From Selenomonadales bacterium (lineage in GTDB: Bacteria > Bacillota > Negativicutes > Sporomusales > UBA7701): a DNA stretch of 64,000 bases. The notes below the pieces were generated by a model, which did not search any database, was not told where the DNA came from, and saw only the letters and a program-made list of their open reading frames with translations. The position numbers and the translations under genes were made by a program. The stretch lies in assembly GCA_029976065.1 (NCBI GenBank), contig JARKNV010000047.1, positions 142,573-206,572 of the forward strand, written 5' to 3'. Positions 10,045-20,728 of this stretch are shown here, in pieces. The stretch's first letter is position 1. Every line of letters starts with the position of its first letter.

Positions 10045-10701
10045 TTACAGCGACGTATTCCTCAACTGCTTTTCGACAATCCGCCAGGAATCCATGATAT
10101 GGTTCCTCATGGCCTGCTCGGCGACGTCCGGATCGCCGCTTTTGAGCGCCTCGATCAGCCTCGTATGTTTCGAAAAAGTATCCGTGATCGTATCGTGCAT
10201 CATCACCATCGACGCCAGCATTTTCAGCTGCATATTGAGATTCAGCCACAAATCCAGCAACCTTTTATGGTCCGCCTTGTCCATGATAAAACGGTGGATC
10301 GCCAGACTGCTTCTCACCGTAACCGTACCGTCGACCATCGGATCGATCCTGGCGATTTCCCAAAGGACCTTTTCCATATACTCAATATCACGAGGCGTAA
10401 ACTTTTCTACGGCGATGCGGGCGGCCAGGCCTTCGATAACGCTGCGGAGGGAATAAATCTCATAAATATCCTTGCGGGTAAGGGTGGTAACGGTCAAAGA
10501 TCCGTCCGCCCGTGTCAGGAACCCTTCTCCCTCCAGAATACCGATGGCCTCCCGGATAGGTCCCCTGCTGATTCCCATTTCGGCAGCCAGCTTGGCCTCC
10601 ACGATCTGTTCGCCCGCCTTCAATTCTCCGGCAATAATGCTTTTGCGGAGAGCGCTAACCACCTGGTCCTTTAAATTTATCGGCCGTGCCAATTTTTCCA
10701 T
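10045..10701 (-). CDS. GntR family transcriptional regulator (FCD/FadR-type)
   Basis: N-terminal wHTH (VVSALRKSIIAGELKAGEQIVEAKLAAEMGISRGPIREAIGILEGEGFL) plus FCD-type C-terminus. Confidence 0.92.
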   Translation of the reverse strand: MEKLARPINLKDQVVSALRKSIIAGELKAGEQIVEAKLAAEMGISRGPIREAIGILEGEGFLTRADGSLTVTTLTRKDIYEIYSLRSVIEGLAARIAVEKFTPRDIEYMEKVLWEIARIDPMVDGTVTVRSSLAIHRFIMDKADHKRLLDLWLNLNMQLKMLASMVMMHDTITDTFSKHTRLIEALKSGDPDVAEQAMRNHIMDSWRIVEKQLRNTSL

Positions 10702-10777
10702 GTTATCCCTCCATCATTATTAATTATAAATGAGTAACAACCAGTACGCCTAACCGCACATCTGACCGTCTGTTTGT

Positions 10778-10797
10778 GTTAACTGTCAACAGTTAAC
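10778..10797. promoter_or_regulatory. 20-bp perfect palindrome upstream of the GntR gene, candidate operator
   Basis: GTTAACTGTCAACAGTTAAC... arms GTTAACTG / CAGTTAAC with TTAA-type core; GT...AC ends typical of FCD GntR sites. Confidence 0.55.
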
Positions 10798-10884
10798 TAT
10801 ATATGCGCATTTCTTGACTTTTCGCAGTTTTTCGAATTTTTGTCATAAGCCTGCCGGTCCGACAGACTCCGATAACTCTCCCGT

Positions 10885-10958
10885 GAGCATAATATTGCTG
10901 CATATGAAGCCGCATATGAAAAGGAGCACAACCTTGCCGCATCGGCAATATTATGCTC
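10885..10958. repeat. Perfect 14-bp inverted repeat around a ~46-nt loop
   Basis: GAGCATAATATTGC (10885-10898) ... GCAATATTATGCTC (10945-10958). Confidence 0.7.
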
Positions 10959-11023
10959 CTAGCATGGATTTTCCGCTTTTCCCAATTTCGGCATGCCCTA
11001 CTGAAAAATGGCACTCTGCGGAA

Positions 11024-11575
11024 CTAGTTGGCTTTCTTGGCAACGGTGTAGATGTTGACCACCATCCAGCGGATAAATAGCGCCATGGCGATATAAATCG
11101 GGAACCCGTAATAGTACCGCCACTTCAGCAACTGATAGAAGTCGCCCCAGACCAGTATTGGCTCAAAAACGAAACAAAATATTGTTGCCATTACTATGGT
11201 TGCCAACGAAAAGCTTCTCCATGATCCGAAGTACTGGTAAACCAGCGAATAAATCATCGGCAGGGTGGCTAAGTCTATAGCCGTCAGCGGCGGAAATATC
11301 GGAAAAATATCTGTCGGATAATCCCACAAAGTCAGCTCTTCGCCGAATTCATCCAGTACCAGGGTTATTATCGTCGTAATTCCCATATATAAAACGATCT
11401 CGGGCAGCCGTTTTTTATCGGCCAGTTTCCACCAGATACAAATAGAAAAGGCAAACAAGCCTAACAAAAGCCACCACCGGAAATGAAACACGTCTTCTTG
11501 CAGCCATTCGTCGATCCGCATGTCGGTAAGCAACAGCTGGAGCTCCGCCGTTACCGCCGTCCCTGCACCAACCAA
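11024..11575 (-). CDS. CBO0543-like membrane protein (paralog 1)
   Basis: Multi-TM 183 aa, homologous by eye to the adjacent ORF (EEL.LWDYPxDIxPIFPxxTA, SLVYQ..., YYQLLKWxYYxxFPIYI). Confidence 0.6.
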   Translation of the reverse strand: MVGAGTAVTAELQLLLTDMRIDEWLQEDVFHFRWWLLLGLFAFSICIWWKLADKKRLPEIVLYMGITTIITLVLDEFGEELTLWDYPTDIFPIFPPLTAIDLATLPMIYSLVYQYFGSWRSFSLATIVMATIFCFVFEPILVWGDFYQLLKWRYYYGFPIYIAMALFIRWMVVNIYTVAKKAN

Positions 11576-11588
11576 TGTGCGTTCCTCC

Positions 11589-12161
11589 TTAGACGATACG
11601 TCGCTTATTTGCTTTTTCGGAAATAGCCAATATTTTAACCACCGCCCAGCGGATAATCAAGGCAACAACGATGTATATCGGGAAGTTACAATAATATTGC
11701 CATTTGAGCAACTGATAATAACCACCCAGAGCCATCGCCGGTTCGACGACAAAAGCTACCGCGGCGGCTCCCAGAACGATAAGCCGGGTGAAGCTTTTCC
11801 AGGTGGGGAAGTTCTGATAAACAAGCGAAAAAGCCAAAGGCGGAATCCATAAATTAAAAGCTGTTATAACCGGGAATATCGGCAATATATCAATGGGGTA
11901 ATCCCATAAGACAAGTTCCTCCCCGTACTCGTCCACGCCCATCATCACTATCGTCATTAACACGGCATACAAAACGACCTCCGGCAGCCGAGCTTTATCG
12001 AGTTGTCGCCACCAGACCCAGAAAACGAGGATGGTCAGCGCCAGCAGGAGCCACCATTTAATCTGAAACAAGTCATGCTGGAGCCATTCTTCAACATGAG
12101 CGGCAGTAAGCATTTTTTGAACTTCAACCCCCTGCGAAATGCCGGATACGGCCAGAAACAC
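11589..12161 (-). CDS. CBO0543-like membrane protein (paralog 2)
   Basis: Tandem paralog of 11024..11575. Confidence 0.6.
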   Translation of the reverse strand: MFLAVSGISQGVEVQKMLTAAHVEEWLQHDLFQIKWWLLLALTILVFWVWWRQLDKARLPEVVLYAVLMTIVMMGVDEYGEELVLWDYPIDILPIFPVITAFNLWIPPLAFSLVYQNFPTWKSFTRLIVLGAAAVAFVVEPAMALGGYYQLLKWQYYCNFPIYIVVALIIRWAVVKILAISEKANKRRIV

Positions 12162-12447
12162 GTCTCCGCCTCCTCCGTATATTATGGGTTTAACATCTTC
12201 CCAGCCTAAAATCTTCTGTAACTCGCAAAAATAGCCAATACAATATAGTTTGCGTTGCCGGTAAGGAAATATTCGACAAGAAGCTGACTCTCGTATCCCC
12301 CAGCTCCTGTCCGCTGGTCTTGCCGTCAGCTACCCCGGCAAATCAACACGGCGATCCTGGCACCGCCACATTGGCCATCACCCGGTCGTAATTCCGGCCT
12401 GCCGCCACCCGCCACCCCTTCCTGCCGCCTGGCGCTTGAATAAAAAG

Positions 12448-12491
12448 GAAAGAGCCGGGCGGCAAGGAATTACCTTGTGCCCGGCTCTTTT
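12448..12491. terminator. Rho-independent terminator downstream of rubrerythrin
   Basis: AAAGAGCCGGGC...GCCCGGCTCTTTT hairpin. Confidence 0.75.
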
Positions 12492-12508
12492 CTAGTGTTA
12501 TGGCTTTT

Positions 12509-13048
12509 TTAATAGTTGCTGATGGCTATTTCGAAGAATGCCTGGGGATGTCTGCAGGTAGGACATACCTGCGGTGCGGTTGCGCCTTCATGGCGATGCC
12601 CGCATACGCGGCATTGCCATGTGTGTTTGTTTTCCCGGGAAAAGACGGTCGCGGTTTCAACATCTTTAAGAAGAGCCTTATAACGTTCCTCATGTCTTTT
12701 TTCTATAGCACCTACCCGCCTAAACAACGCGGCGATTTCCGTAAAACCTTCCGCTTCTGCTGTTTCGGCAAACTCCTTATACATGCTTGTCCATTCTTCG
12801 TTTTCTCCCTCGGCGGCTTTCTTCAAATTGGTGGGGGTGTCGCCGATACCTTTTAGAAGGTTGAACCAAATTTTGGCGTGGGCGGCCTCGTTATCGGCCG
12901 TTTCCAAAAAAGTCGCGGCCATAGATTCATATCCTTCTTTCTTGGCGATGCCGGCAAAGTATGTATACTTATTTCTCGCCATAGATTCGCCGGCGAAAGC
13001 TGCCATCAGATTGGCCTCAGTCTTGGTTCCTTTAAAGTCTTCGTTCAT
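12509..13048 (-). CDS. Rubrerythrin
   Basis: [44 protein letters not shown]...; C-terminal rubredoxin-like [12 protein letters not shown]...[21 protein letters not shown]. Confidence 0.95.
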   Translation of the reverse strand: MNEDFKGTKTEANLMAAFAGESMARNKYTYFAGIAKKEGYESMAATFLETADNEAAHAKIWFNLLKGIGDTPTNLKKAAEGENEEWTSMYKEFAETAEAEGFTEIAALFRRVGAIEKRHEERYKALLKDVETATVFSRENKHTWQCRVCGHRHEGATAPQVCPTCRHPQAFFEIAISNY

Positions 13049-13184
13049 CTTGTTTCCTCCTGTTTTATGTAATATCAGGTATTTATTCAATAAATTGAAC
13101 CGCAAAACCTGCTGCCATTGGTAACCTCTAAAAAACTGATTTTTAGGTTTTGACAACCCCCTGCTGCTCTATCGCATCGAACAG

Positions 13185-14873
13185 CTAAACTCTGAATTTG
13201 CGGATGGCCTCGTTGAGTTCGGTTGCCATTTTCGCCAGCGCCTCCGCGCTGCCGGACACCTCGTTCATACTGGCATTTTGCTCTTCCGAGGCGGCTGCCA
13301 TCGTCTGAGAACTTGCGCCGGTCTGCTGGGCCACCGCGCTGATATTCTGCACATTCGATACGACCGACTGCATCCCTTTGGCCGTCTCCTCGACCGCCTT
13401 GGTAATCTGCTCCATGCCGTCCTGGACCTGGCCGAGCTTTTCCACGATATCGTTGAAGCCTTGCTCCGTATCCGCCGCCGCTGCCTTGCCGGCCTCGACC
13501 TCGACGTTGGCCTTGCCGACCACATTCACCGAGAATCCGATATCGGCGGTCATCTTGCGGATAATTTCGCCGATATGGCGGGTCGCCTCGGCGCTCTGCT
13601 CAGCCAGCTTGCGCACCTCTTCCGCCACCACTGCGAACCCTTTGCCCGCCTCACCGGCCCGGGCGGCCTCGATGGCGGCGTTGAGGGCCAGCAGGTTGGT
13701 TTGGCCGGCGATGCTGCTGATAACAGTAACAATTTCCTGGATTTCTGTCGACCCTTTCACCAGGGCGTTGGCCACCTCGGTGATGTCCTGCATCGATTTC
13801 TCGATCGTCTCGTTTTGGGCCACGACCCGTTTGATAAGTTGCATCCCCTGCCGCGCGTCCGACACCGCTTGTTGGGTGGTATGGTTGATAGTCGCCGCGC
13901 TGGCGTTCATTTCTTCAGCCCCGGCGGTTACTTCCTCGATGACCGCCGAGATTTCGGTGATATTGTTGGCGTTCTGGGACGCGCCGGCGGCAATTTCACC
14001 CGTCGTATTGGCAATGACCTCTGAAGTTCTGAGCTGTTCCTCGACCGTTGACGTCAGTTCTTCGCTCGATGCCGCCAACGTATCGGCGCTGCTTCTTACT
14101 TGGCCGACAATCTCCCGCAGGGACCTCTTCATTACCAGCACCGCCTCGGCGATATCGCCGATCTCGTCGTTGCGGGTCGCGTGAACATCCTTTCTCGTTA
14201 AGTCGAGCTCGCTTACTGCGATCACTTCGCTGCGAAGGACATTCATCCGTTTGGCGAGATTGCGACTGTACCAGACCAGCAGGGCGATTACCGCCATGAT
14301 GCCAACGCCGCTGGCCCCGACGACTATTTTCATCACCAGGCTTTCCTTGGCGTTCAGCTCATTGACCAGTTCTTGCATAGCCGCCTCCTGGGAGGCGAAA
14401 ACCGCTGCGAACTGCGTATTGATCAGTTCGGTTTTCTGGCGGGTCGTGGCCACGAAGGCATTCAGTCCCGGATCATTGGCCCTTTTCATGGCGATTATCC
14501 GCCTGATATCTTCGTTGTAGGCCGCCAGTGCCGCCGCCAGCTTCTCACCTTCCTGCCTGGTCTTTGCCGACGTTGACGCCGCGGTTACCTTTTTCGCCGT
14601 TTCCAGGCTGTGGTTCAGATCGTTGAGCGAGGCCTCGGCGTACCGTTCGTCGCCGTAGCCGAGAAATCCGCGGATTTCCGCAATTCCTTTTTGATAGTTT
14701 TCGCGCGACTCCTGGAAGGCCATTGTTCTCTGCACAGGGCCGGCCAGCATATTCTGATAAGCGTCGGCGGCAGCCTGGAACTGATAAATCGTCATGCCGA
14801 TCAGCGCGGCCAGAAACACGATGGTTATCCCGAAGATCGCACTTACCTGAGCTCCTATCGTCATACGTTTCAT
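13185..14873 (-). CDS. Methyl-accepting chemotaxis protein
   Basis: Two TM segments, HAMP, and signalling hairpin [43 protein letters not shown]. Confidence 0.97.
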   Translation of the reverse strand: MKRMTIGAQVSAIFGITIVFLAALIGMTIYQFQAAADAYQNMLAGPVQRTMAFQESRENYQKGIAEIRGFLGYGDERYAEASLNDLNHSLETAKKVTAASTSAKTRQEGEKLAAALAAYNEDIRRIIAMKRANDPGLNAFVATTRQKTELINTQFAAVFASQEAAMQELVNELNAKESLVMKIVVGASGVGIMAVIALLVWYSRNLAKRMNVLRSEVIAVSELDLTRKDVHATRNDEIGDIAEAVLVMKRSLREIVGQVRSSADTLAASSEELTSTVEEQLRTSEVIANTTGEIAAGASQNANNITEISAVIEEVTAGAEEMNASAATINHTTQQAVSDARQGMQLIKRVVAQNETIEKSMQDITEVANALVKGSTEIQEIVTVISSIAGQTNLLALNAAIEAARAGEAGKGFAVVAEEVRKLAEQSAEATRHIGEIIRKMTADIGFSVNVVGKANVEVEAGKAAAADTEQGFNDIVEKLGQVQDGMEQITKAVEETAKGMQSVVSNVQNISAVAQQTGASSQTMAAASEEQNASMNEVSGSAEALAKMATELNEAIRKFRV

Positions 14874-14900
14874 TTTCTAATCTCCTCTCATTACGTTGTT

Positions 14901-15326
14901 TCAGCCCGCGAGGGCCGGCGTTGACAGCACCTGATCAATATCAAGCAGTATGATAATCCGGTTTTGGAATTTGTAAACCTCCCTGGGACCCTGGCGGCTG
15001 CCCTCGGTCTCCACGCTGGCGAAATTCTCCGGCACCGTCCGGATGACTTCCGTCACCGAATCTACTGTCAGCCCCACCTCTTTGTCCCTGGTTTCCACGA
15101 TGACAATCTGTTTTTTCGCTTGGTCGGTTGCCGGCAGGCCCATTTTAGCCATAAAATCGACCACCGGCACGATTTTCCCGCGAACATTGATGACGTCTTC
15201 GAAATAAGCTGGTGTCCCGGGCAGCCTTGTCACGGGAACATAATTGATAATCTCCCTAACCTTTTCGATCGTAACCGCATACTCTTCACGGCTGAGCCGG
15301 AAAGCCACCAGTTGTATGCTCCTCAT
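14901..15326 (-). CDS. cheW: Chemotaxis protein CheW
   Basis: YAVTIEKVREIINYVPVTRLPGTPAYFEDVINVRGKIVPVVDF. Confidence 0.94.
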   Translation of the reverse strand: MRSIQLVAFRLSREEYAVTIEKVREIINYVPVTRLPGTPAYFEDVINVRGKIVPVVDFMAKMGLPATDQAKKQIVIVETRDKEVGLTVDSVTEVIRTVPENFASVETEGSRQGPREVYKFQNRIIILLDIDQVLSTPALAG

Positions 15327-15724
15327 AATGTCTCCTTTCCGTTTTTCATGCTGTTGGACTGTGAAGGTTTTCTGCCCCGCCGGGTGCGGCGCAACCCCTC
15401 ATTCAGCAAACAATAGTCATTGATTAACCCTTCCAGCACTTTAAGCTTTTCGATATTACCCGGCGTAGATAACTCGGTCATATCAAGGGACGCCTCCACT
15501 TTTTCCCGCTCCCGCCTGACCGCGGCAAGCATTGTCGCCAGCGCCGCCCTTCTTGTCTCCAGGATCGCTATCAGGCTGGCGACCAGCAGTTCCAACCCGT
15601 CCATAAGCTCAGGTAGCTCCTCGCTGCGGAGGGCCTCCGGGCCGGAACTCTCTCTGATCTTTTCGCGAATCCGGACGATGTTGTCCATTTCCTGAGTGGA
15701 AAGGTTCTCGCGCTTCAACTTCAT
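15323..15724 (-). CDS. Hypothetical coiled-coil protein translationally coupled to cheW
   Basis: 133-aa ORF overlapping the cheW start; no domain recognised. Confidence 0.5.
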   Translation of the reverse strand: MKLKRENLSTQEMDNIVRIREKIRESSGPEALRSEELPELMDGLELLVASLIAILETRRAALATMLAAVRREREKVEASLDMTELSTPGNIEKLKVLEGLINDYCLLNEGLRRTRRGRKPSQSNSMKNGKETL

Positions 15725-15799
15725 CTATAGCACCGGCCTTACGAATTTTTTGCCTGCGCCGTGCGTGACAGACGGCCTTTCGCTATTCTCGCCTTGTTA

Positions 15800-16852
15800 T
15801 CACGCCATTGCTACGATGGCAACGCTTTTGTTTCCCTCCAGATCGATAAACTTGCCGTCCTGGGTGAAAACAATGGGATATGCAGCTAAATGACCGCCGT
15901 GGTAAACGACTTCGGCCTCTGCGCCATTGCTCAGTATCACCTTTTTGCCGATAAAATAATTTATTATATTGCGCAAGAACGTCATACAGATGACCGGGTC
16001 AAGCTTTCCGAAGGTTTCTTGCTTTATTTCTTCAATCACCGCAAAAGGAGTTTGCTTTTTGTGATAAATTCGGTCGGACGTCATGGCGTCATATATATCC
16101 GCAACGGCGATGATTCGTGCGAAAATATGGATTTGGTCTCCGCTTATCCCCAAAGGATAGCCTGTCCCGTCTATTTTTTCATGGTGCTGCAGTATACCGC
16201 ATAATATGCCTTTATTAATACTTGGTTCTCCTAGCAGCATTTTATGGCCCTCAATTGTATGGCCCTCCATTATCTTCATTTCCTCTTGCGTCAATTTGGC
16301 CGGTTTATTCAATATCTCAAGAGGTATCTGCGTTTTGCCGATATCGTGCAATAGGGCGGCTAAAATCAAGTCCCGCAACCTTTCTCCTGACAACCCGATC
16401 CATTTGCCCAATATACCGGAAATAATCGCGACATTGATGGAATGGCGGAAAGTGTAATCATCCTGCTTTCGTATCGTTTGCAAATAACCGAAGACTCCCG
16501 CCGCATCAATCATCAAATTAATTGAAGTGTCAACCAGTTCTTTCATCTGCATCAAAGGAACTTCCTTAAAATAGCGCATAGTAGAAAAACAATTCTCAAT
16601 TACTTGCAGCGTATCGTCATATACTGCATCAAAGGCATCAGCGGTTGCCGGAGCGGCAGGCGCTTCCTCGGAGTCGACGGTTCTTTCCACGATATTCACA
16701 AATTTAAGGTTCATAAGTTTGAGTTTTGCTATAAAGGTCTCTGTTAATACCGTGTCCTCAGCAAGAAGGACCTGACCGTTTTCCTTCAGTATCGGGGATG
16801 CCAATTTCATGCCGGGCTCAACATCCGCAAAAGGATATTTTTTCGTAACCAT
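15800..16852 (-). CDS. HD-GYP domain protein (putative c-di-GMP phosphodiesterase)
   Basis: HDIGKTQIP...HH..., LQHHEKIDGTGYPLGISGDQIHIFARIIAVADIYDAMTSDR. Confidence 0.93.
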   Translation of the reverse strand: MVTKKYPFADVEPGMKLASPILKENGQVLLAEDTVLTETFIAKLKLMNLKFVNIVERTVDSEEAPAAPATADAFDAVYDDTLQVIENCFSTMRYFKEVPLMQMKELVDTSINLMIDAAGVFGYLQTIRKQDDYTFRHSINVAIISGILGKWIGLSGERLRDLILAALLHDIGKTQIPLEILNKPAKLTQEEMKIMEGHTIEGHKMLLGEPSINKGILCGILQHHEKIDGTGYPLGISGDQIHIFARIIAVADIYDAMTSDRIYHKKQTPFAVIEEIKQETFGKLDPVICMTFLRNIINYFIGKKVILSNGAEAEVVYHGGHLAAYPIVFTQDGKFIDLEGNKSVAIVAMA

Positions 16853-16994
16853 AAATCTTCACCTCATCTGGTAGCAGGTGTGGTATTTAGAAAAGTTCTG
16901 CCAACGCGAACCGCCAATATCTGAAGGTTTAGCTCCAATATAATTATGCCATCCGTCGATTTAGCCAACAATCTCTCGGCGAGTGATACTTTAA

Positions 16995-17049
16995 AAAGAA
17001 ATATTCGCCGCCACTATCCTAGTGGGATAGTGGCGGCGAATATTTCTTT
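16995..17049. repeat. Perfect 25-bp-arm hairpin between divergent genes
   Basis: AAAGAAATATTCGCCGCCACTATCC-tagtg-GGATAGTGGCGGCGAATATTTCTTT. Confidence 0.85.
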
Positions 17050-17139
17050 AATAATAATGCAGGGAAAAGTAGTGCGAATCACGAAAAATACTCGACAGTT
17101 ATTGTTTTTTGTAACATCTGGGGATAGAGGAGTGGTATT

Positions 17140-17658
17140 GTGGGACGAAAATATGAGTTTAATTGGGGCTTATTGGGAGATATTGCCGAAGGCAGACCGA
17201 ACTTGGGACCCCTGGTTAGAACTGAAATTTACCGCCTGATGCAGTTTTGCTTTCGCGATGTTCTGGAGAATAATTACAATACCGAAACGGCGGATAAGCT
17301 GTTTTACGAGGCCGGGCTTTTGGCGGGAAAGCAATTTTATCAAAATGCCATAAAGGAAGCGGTGGACTTTAACGACTTCGTGCAAACGTTGCAGTCGGTT
17401 CTTGCCGATAAGGGTATTGGTATTTTACGCATAGAAACGGCGGACTACGAAAAAGGAAAATTTGTAATGAGTATATCAGAGGATTTGGATTGCTCCGGAT
17501 TACCAGAACTGGACTACGAGATATGCGTGTACGATGAAGGCTTTATTGCCGGCCTGTTAGAGAGCTTTACGGGGGAAAGATTTAATGTAAAGGAAGTAGA
17601 TTGTTGGTGTACCGGAGATCGTACTTGCCGGTTCGTTGCGGAAATATCCAGAGGATAA
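17140..17658 (+). CDS. V4R (4-vinyl reductase-like) domain protein
   Basis: C-terminal CVYDEGFIAGLLESFTGERFNVKEVDCWCTGDRTCRFVAE typical of V4R sensor domains. Confidence 0.75.
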   Translation: MGRKYEFNWGLLGDIAEGRPNLGPLVRTEIYRLMQFCFRDVLENNYNTETADKLFYEAGLLAGKQFYQNAIKEAVDFNDFVQTLQSVLADKGIGILRIETADYEKGKFVMSISEDLDCSGLPELDYEICVYDEGFIAGLLESFTGERFNVKEVDCWCTGDRTCRFVAEISRG

Positions 17659-17661
17659 ATC

Positions 17662-19290
17662 TTGCATTTAGAAAGGAATATTTGCTTGAAACCGGAATTA
17701 GAGAACGAAATTAATGAGGTAATACAGCAAATAAATCGTGTATTGCAAAGTAAGTCTCTGCCGGAAAAACTGGGCGAATATGCGGATAAATATCCTGAGC
17801 TTGCAAAATTAATGGAAAGGCTTCTGGCATTACGCGAATTCACCTTTGCGTTATCCGAAGGCGATTTATCCCAGGCGATGAATTTGCGGGGATATTGGCC
17901 TGGAGCATTAAAGGCTTTGCAATCCAATCTTCGCCACCTAACTTGGCAGACCAGTATGGTTGCCTCGGGCGATTATAGTCAACGCGTCGCTTTCATGGGG
18001 GATTTTTCAGACGCATTTAATACCATGATTATTCGCTTAAAGGATGCGACAGAAAATGAGCAAAGATATATAGCCGATCTTGAAAGGCATCAGATTGCCC
18101 TCAAAGAAAGCGAGCGCAAATACAGGCTTATCGCCGATAATGCCGACGACGTTATTTGGCTGTTGGACACTGAAATGATTATCCGCTATATCAGTCCTTC
18201 GATTGAAAAATTAATGGGATTTACCCCTGCGGAGGTTGAGGAAAAGCCAATAACCCAAGCGCCCTTGCCATTTTTGCAAGTCGTCTTTCAAAACTCTGCC
18301 ACTGAATTCCTGAAAATAGCAAAAGCCGGTAGCCCCGTTATTATTGAGTGCGAACAGCTTCGAAAAGATCGAAAAATGATCTGGCTGGAATCCTCGGTAA
18401 ATGTGGCCAGAAATAGTGACGGCGATATTATCGGCTTTACCGGTGTCACCCGAAATATAAGTGAACGGAAAAAAGCCGAAAATCTTTTACACCAAGCTTA
18501 CGAGCGAAGAAAAAAACGCGATTTTTTCAATCAACTTGTTGAAAAAAACGGTGGCAACGAATCCGAAATCCTCGATATGGGCTGGCGGGACAAGATATAT
18601 GTTCCCAAAGATTTTTCCCTCTTTTTTCTCTACATCGAAACCCTCGCTACGCTTCCAAGTGACCCAGACAACCTCTATCGCCGACAGCAGATTATCGATG
18701 CTTTAGTCGACCAGCTGAACCGGAAGGAAAGCACCAATGCCTGGGAAATGGCCAGGGGTGTCGGCATCATAAGCCCCGCCTCGCCTGGCGCTACCCGCAA
18801 GAAAAAGGAATTGGCCACAGCCGCGGATTACATTAAATATATTTCAACATATCTGCCAGATGTGGAAGTTTGTATTGGCATTGCAAATTATTCCGACGGA
18901 TGGGCAAACTTTGCCAATAGAGTAAAAAACGCGGAAGCATCAGCACGAATTGGCAGACGGGTTTGGCGGGCCCAAACAATATATCATTACGAAGATTGTG
19001 GAATTTACCAGGTTCTTGCCCCATTCTCGGCGTCAGATGAGGCTAATGCATATGTTGCGCAAATGATCGGTCCATTAATGGAATACCCTGATTTGCTTGA
19101 AACGCTGGAAAAACTATTATCAGGTCTGAGCTTTAAAGAAATCGGGGCGCAAATGTATCTACACCATAAAACCATCCAGCTTAGAAAGCAGCGAATTGAG
19201 CAGTTATTAAATGTTTCTCTCGATTCTCACGAAACAAGAATAACTTTATCAACCGCGCTTCAACTGATGAAAATAATAAATAGCAAATAG
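17662..19290 (+). CDS. PAS-domain transcriptional regulator with C-terminal HTH
   Basis: ESERKYRLIADNADDVIWLLDTEMIIRYISPSIEKLMGFTPAEVEEK PAS and C-terminal LSGLSFKEIGAQMYLHHKTIQLRKQRIEQLLNV HTH. Confidence 0.75.
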   Translation: MHLERNICLKPELENEINEVIQQINRVLQSKSLPEKLGEYADKYPELAKLMERLLALREFTFALSEGDLSQAMNLRGYWPGALKALQSNLRHLTWQTSMVASGDYSQRVAFMGDFSDAFNTMIIRLKDATENEQRYIADLERHQIALKESERKYRLIADNADDVIWLLDTEMIIRYISPSIEKLMGFTPAEVEEKPITQAPLPFLQVVFQNSATEFLKIAKAGSPVIIECEQLRKDRKMIWLESSVNVARNSDGDIIGFTGVTRNISERKKAENLLHQAYERRKKRDFFNQLVEKNGGNESEILDMGWRDKIYVPKDFSLFFLYIETLATLPSDPDNLYRRQQIIDALVDQLNRKESTNAWEMARGVGIISPASPGATRKKKELATAADYIKYISTYLPDVEVCIGIANYSDGWANFANRVKNAEASARIGRRVWRAQTIYHYEDCGIYQVLAPFSASDEANAYVAQMIGPLMEYPDLLETLEKLLSGLSFKEIGAQMYLHHKTIQLRKQRIEQLLNVSLDSHETRITLSTALQLMKIINSK

Positions 19291-19345
19291 TCTGCTTGAA
19301 ATCTTGGCAGGCGGCTCAACAATTACACTCCTTCTGTAAAAACTA

Positions 19346-19377
19346 AGAAGACCTGCCACAGACATGGCAGGTCTTCT
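19346..19377. terminator. Hairpin downstream of the PAS-HTH gene
   Basis: AGAAGACCTGCCacagacatGGCAGGTCTTCT then TTC. Confidence 0.7.
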
Positions 19378-19664
19378 TTCTATGCGCCCGTCGCTTTCCT
19401 ACCTTTTATCATCGGCCTGCACTATCTCGCTGGGATAGCGGCGGCCGTTATCTTTTACAATTTTTCCCTGGCCGAGGGCCATGCAGGCGGCCGGGAGAGC
19501 TTCTTTAAATTTTTTCCAGTCGGTCACAGCGGTTTTTCCGGATTTGCAGGTTGGAGGCGAGCCGCGGACCTGAGACTGTCTCAGATACAGTGTTTAAAGC
19601 TCAGTGGTTGTCGGTAGAACCGCCTCAAAATAAAACCACCAGTAGCTAGTGGTTTTCATTATTT

Positions 19665-20690
19665 TTATTGTGATGAGCCTTTACCGCTTGTCGCCAATTC
19701 CTTGCGATCAACGAACAGAGGCGGCTCCTCGGCCCAGCCCTTATTAATGAGCAGCCGTATGGCCTCCAATCCGAACTTCATAAGCTCTGCCGAAAGGCGT
19801 GCATAGTCGGCGATGATATCAGCTCGCAGACTGGCCCCCACGGCTGCGGCATAATAGCCTAAGCGCATATTATTTAAGGCACCGGCAAAGAAAAGCATCA
19901 ATTTATCGGAAAAAGGTGCGACGACAGAATTCAAGACATCGGACTCGACGCTCATGGGTCCGGGGATACCGCTCTCTTTAAGGTGGACGAGCATAACCTC
20001 GACGTGCTTGTTGAAGATTTCCGCCCTACGTTTGAACACATTTCGAACATCTACATCATGGGCGACCTGGCTAAAGCCGGTGATTAAAGCCTTTTCAAAG
20101 CCATTCGACTGGGCGTTCAGGAACAGATGGGTAATTTCCATGCAGTTTAAGACCCGTTGCTGCCCGAAAAAAGTTCCAAGATAATCAGTGTCTTTGATGA
20201 ATTCCGCATGGGAAGGCGCGGCGATATAGGGCGGGCGAACGTAAAAGCCTTTTGACAGCATCACCTGAGTCGCCTGCTCGTCCAGGTCGGCGCTTGTCTT
20301 TAAACACTGCAGGTAATGCTGGCGGACATCGGCGCGGGAGGAGAGAGACAGGGCAAGACCATAAGCAACCATGCCTGCTTTGGTCATATTTTTGATGAAG
20401 ATTAGATGGAAGGGATCGGAATAAAGTCGAGGCGCGCCCACGTTTACGTCCTTATCGGTAAAACCGAAGGGTACAGGGAAGCCTTCCTGAGAAAAAAGCG
20501 TTTCAATCTTCTGCACATGGGACTGAGAAAGCTGCAGGGCAGTCTGCAGAACCGGCTTAATCTGCGTATCCTCCGTTTTTGCTATGAAATATTTCATGAC
20601 GCAGATGGTCAGACTGTCCATCAAATACTGAATCCACAGAGTGCCAATCTCTGAGGAGGTAACGCGAATATTATGCGCGGTTGTTGTCAC
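19665..20690 (-). CDS. DUF3231 family protein (paralog 1)
   Basis: 341 aa; VTSSEIGTLWIQYLMDSL..., FTDKDVNVGAPRLYSDPFHL..., duplicated DUF3231-like halves. Confidence 0.8.
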   Translation of the reverse strand: MTTTAHNIRVTSSEIGTLWIQYLMDSLTICVMKYFIAKTEDTQIKPVLQTALQLSQSHVQKIETLFSQEGFPVPFGFTDKDVNVGAPRLYSDPFHLIFIKNMTKAGMVAYGLALSLSSRADVRQHYLQCLKTSADLDEQATQVMLSKGFYVRPPYIAAPSHAEFIKDTDYLGTFFGQQRVLNCMEITHLFLNAQSNGFEKALITGFSQVAHDVDVRNVFKRRAEIFNKHVEVMLVHLKESGIPGPMSVESDVLNSVVAPFSDKLMLFFAGALNNMRLGYYAAAVGASLRADIIADYARLSAELMKFGLEAIRLLINKGWAEEPPLFVDRKELATSGKGSSQ

Positions 20691-20728
20691 TGTTCTGACC
20701 TCCTTATGATATCGATGAAGGGTCTAGT

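Noticed and set aside
19395-19550. Minus-strand short frame ...TDWKKFKEALPAACMALGQGKIVKDNGRRYPSEIVQADDKR*
   Set aside because: Looks protein-like, but no clear start, length or family could be established; possibly a gene fragment.
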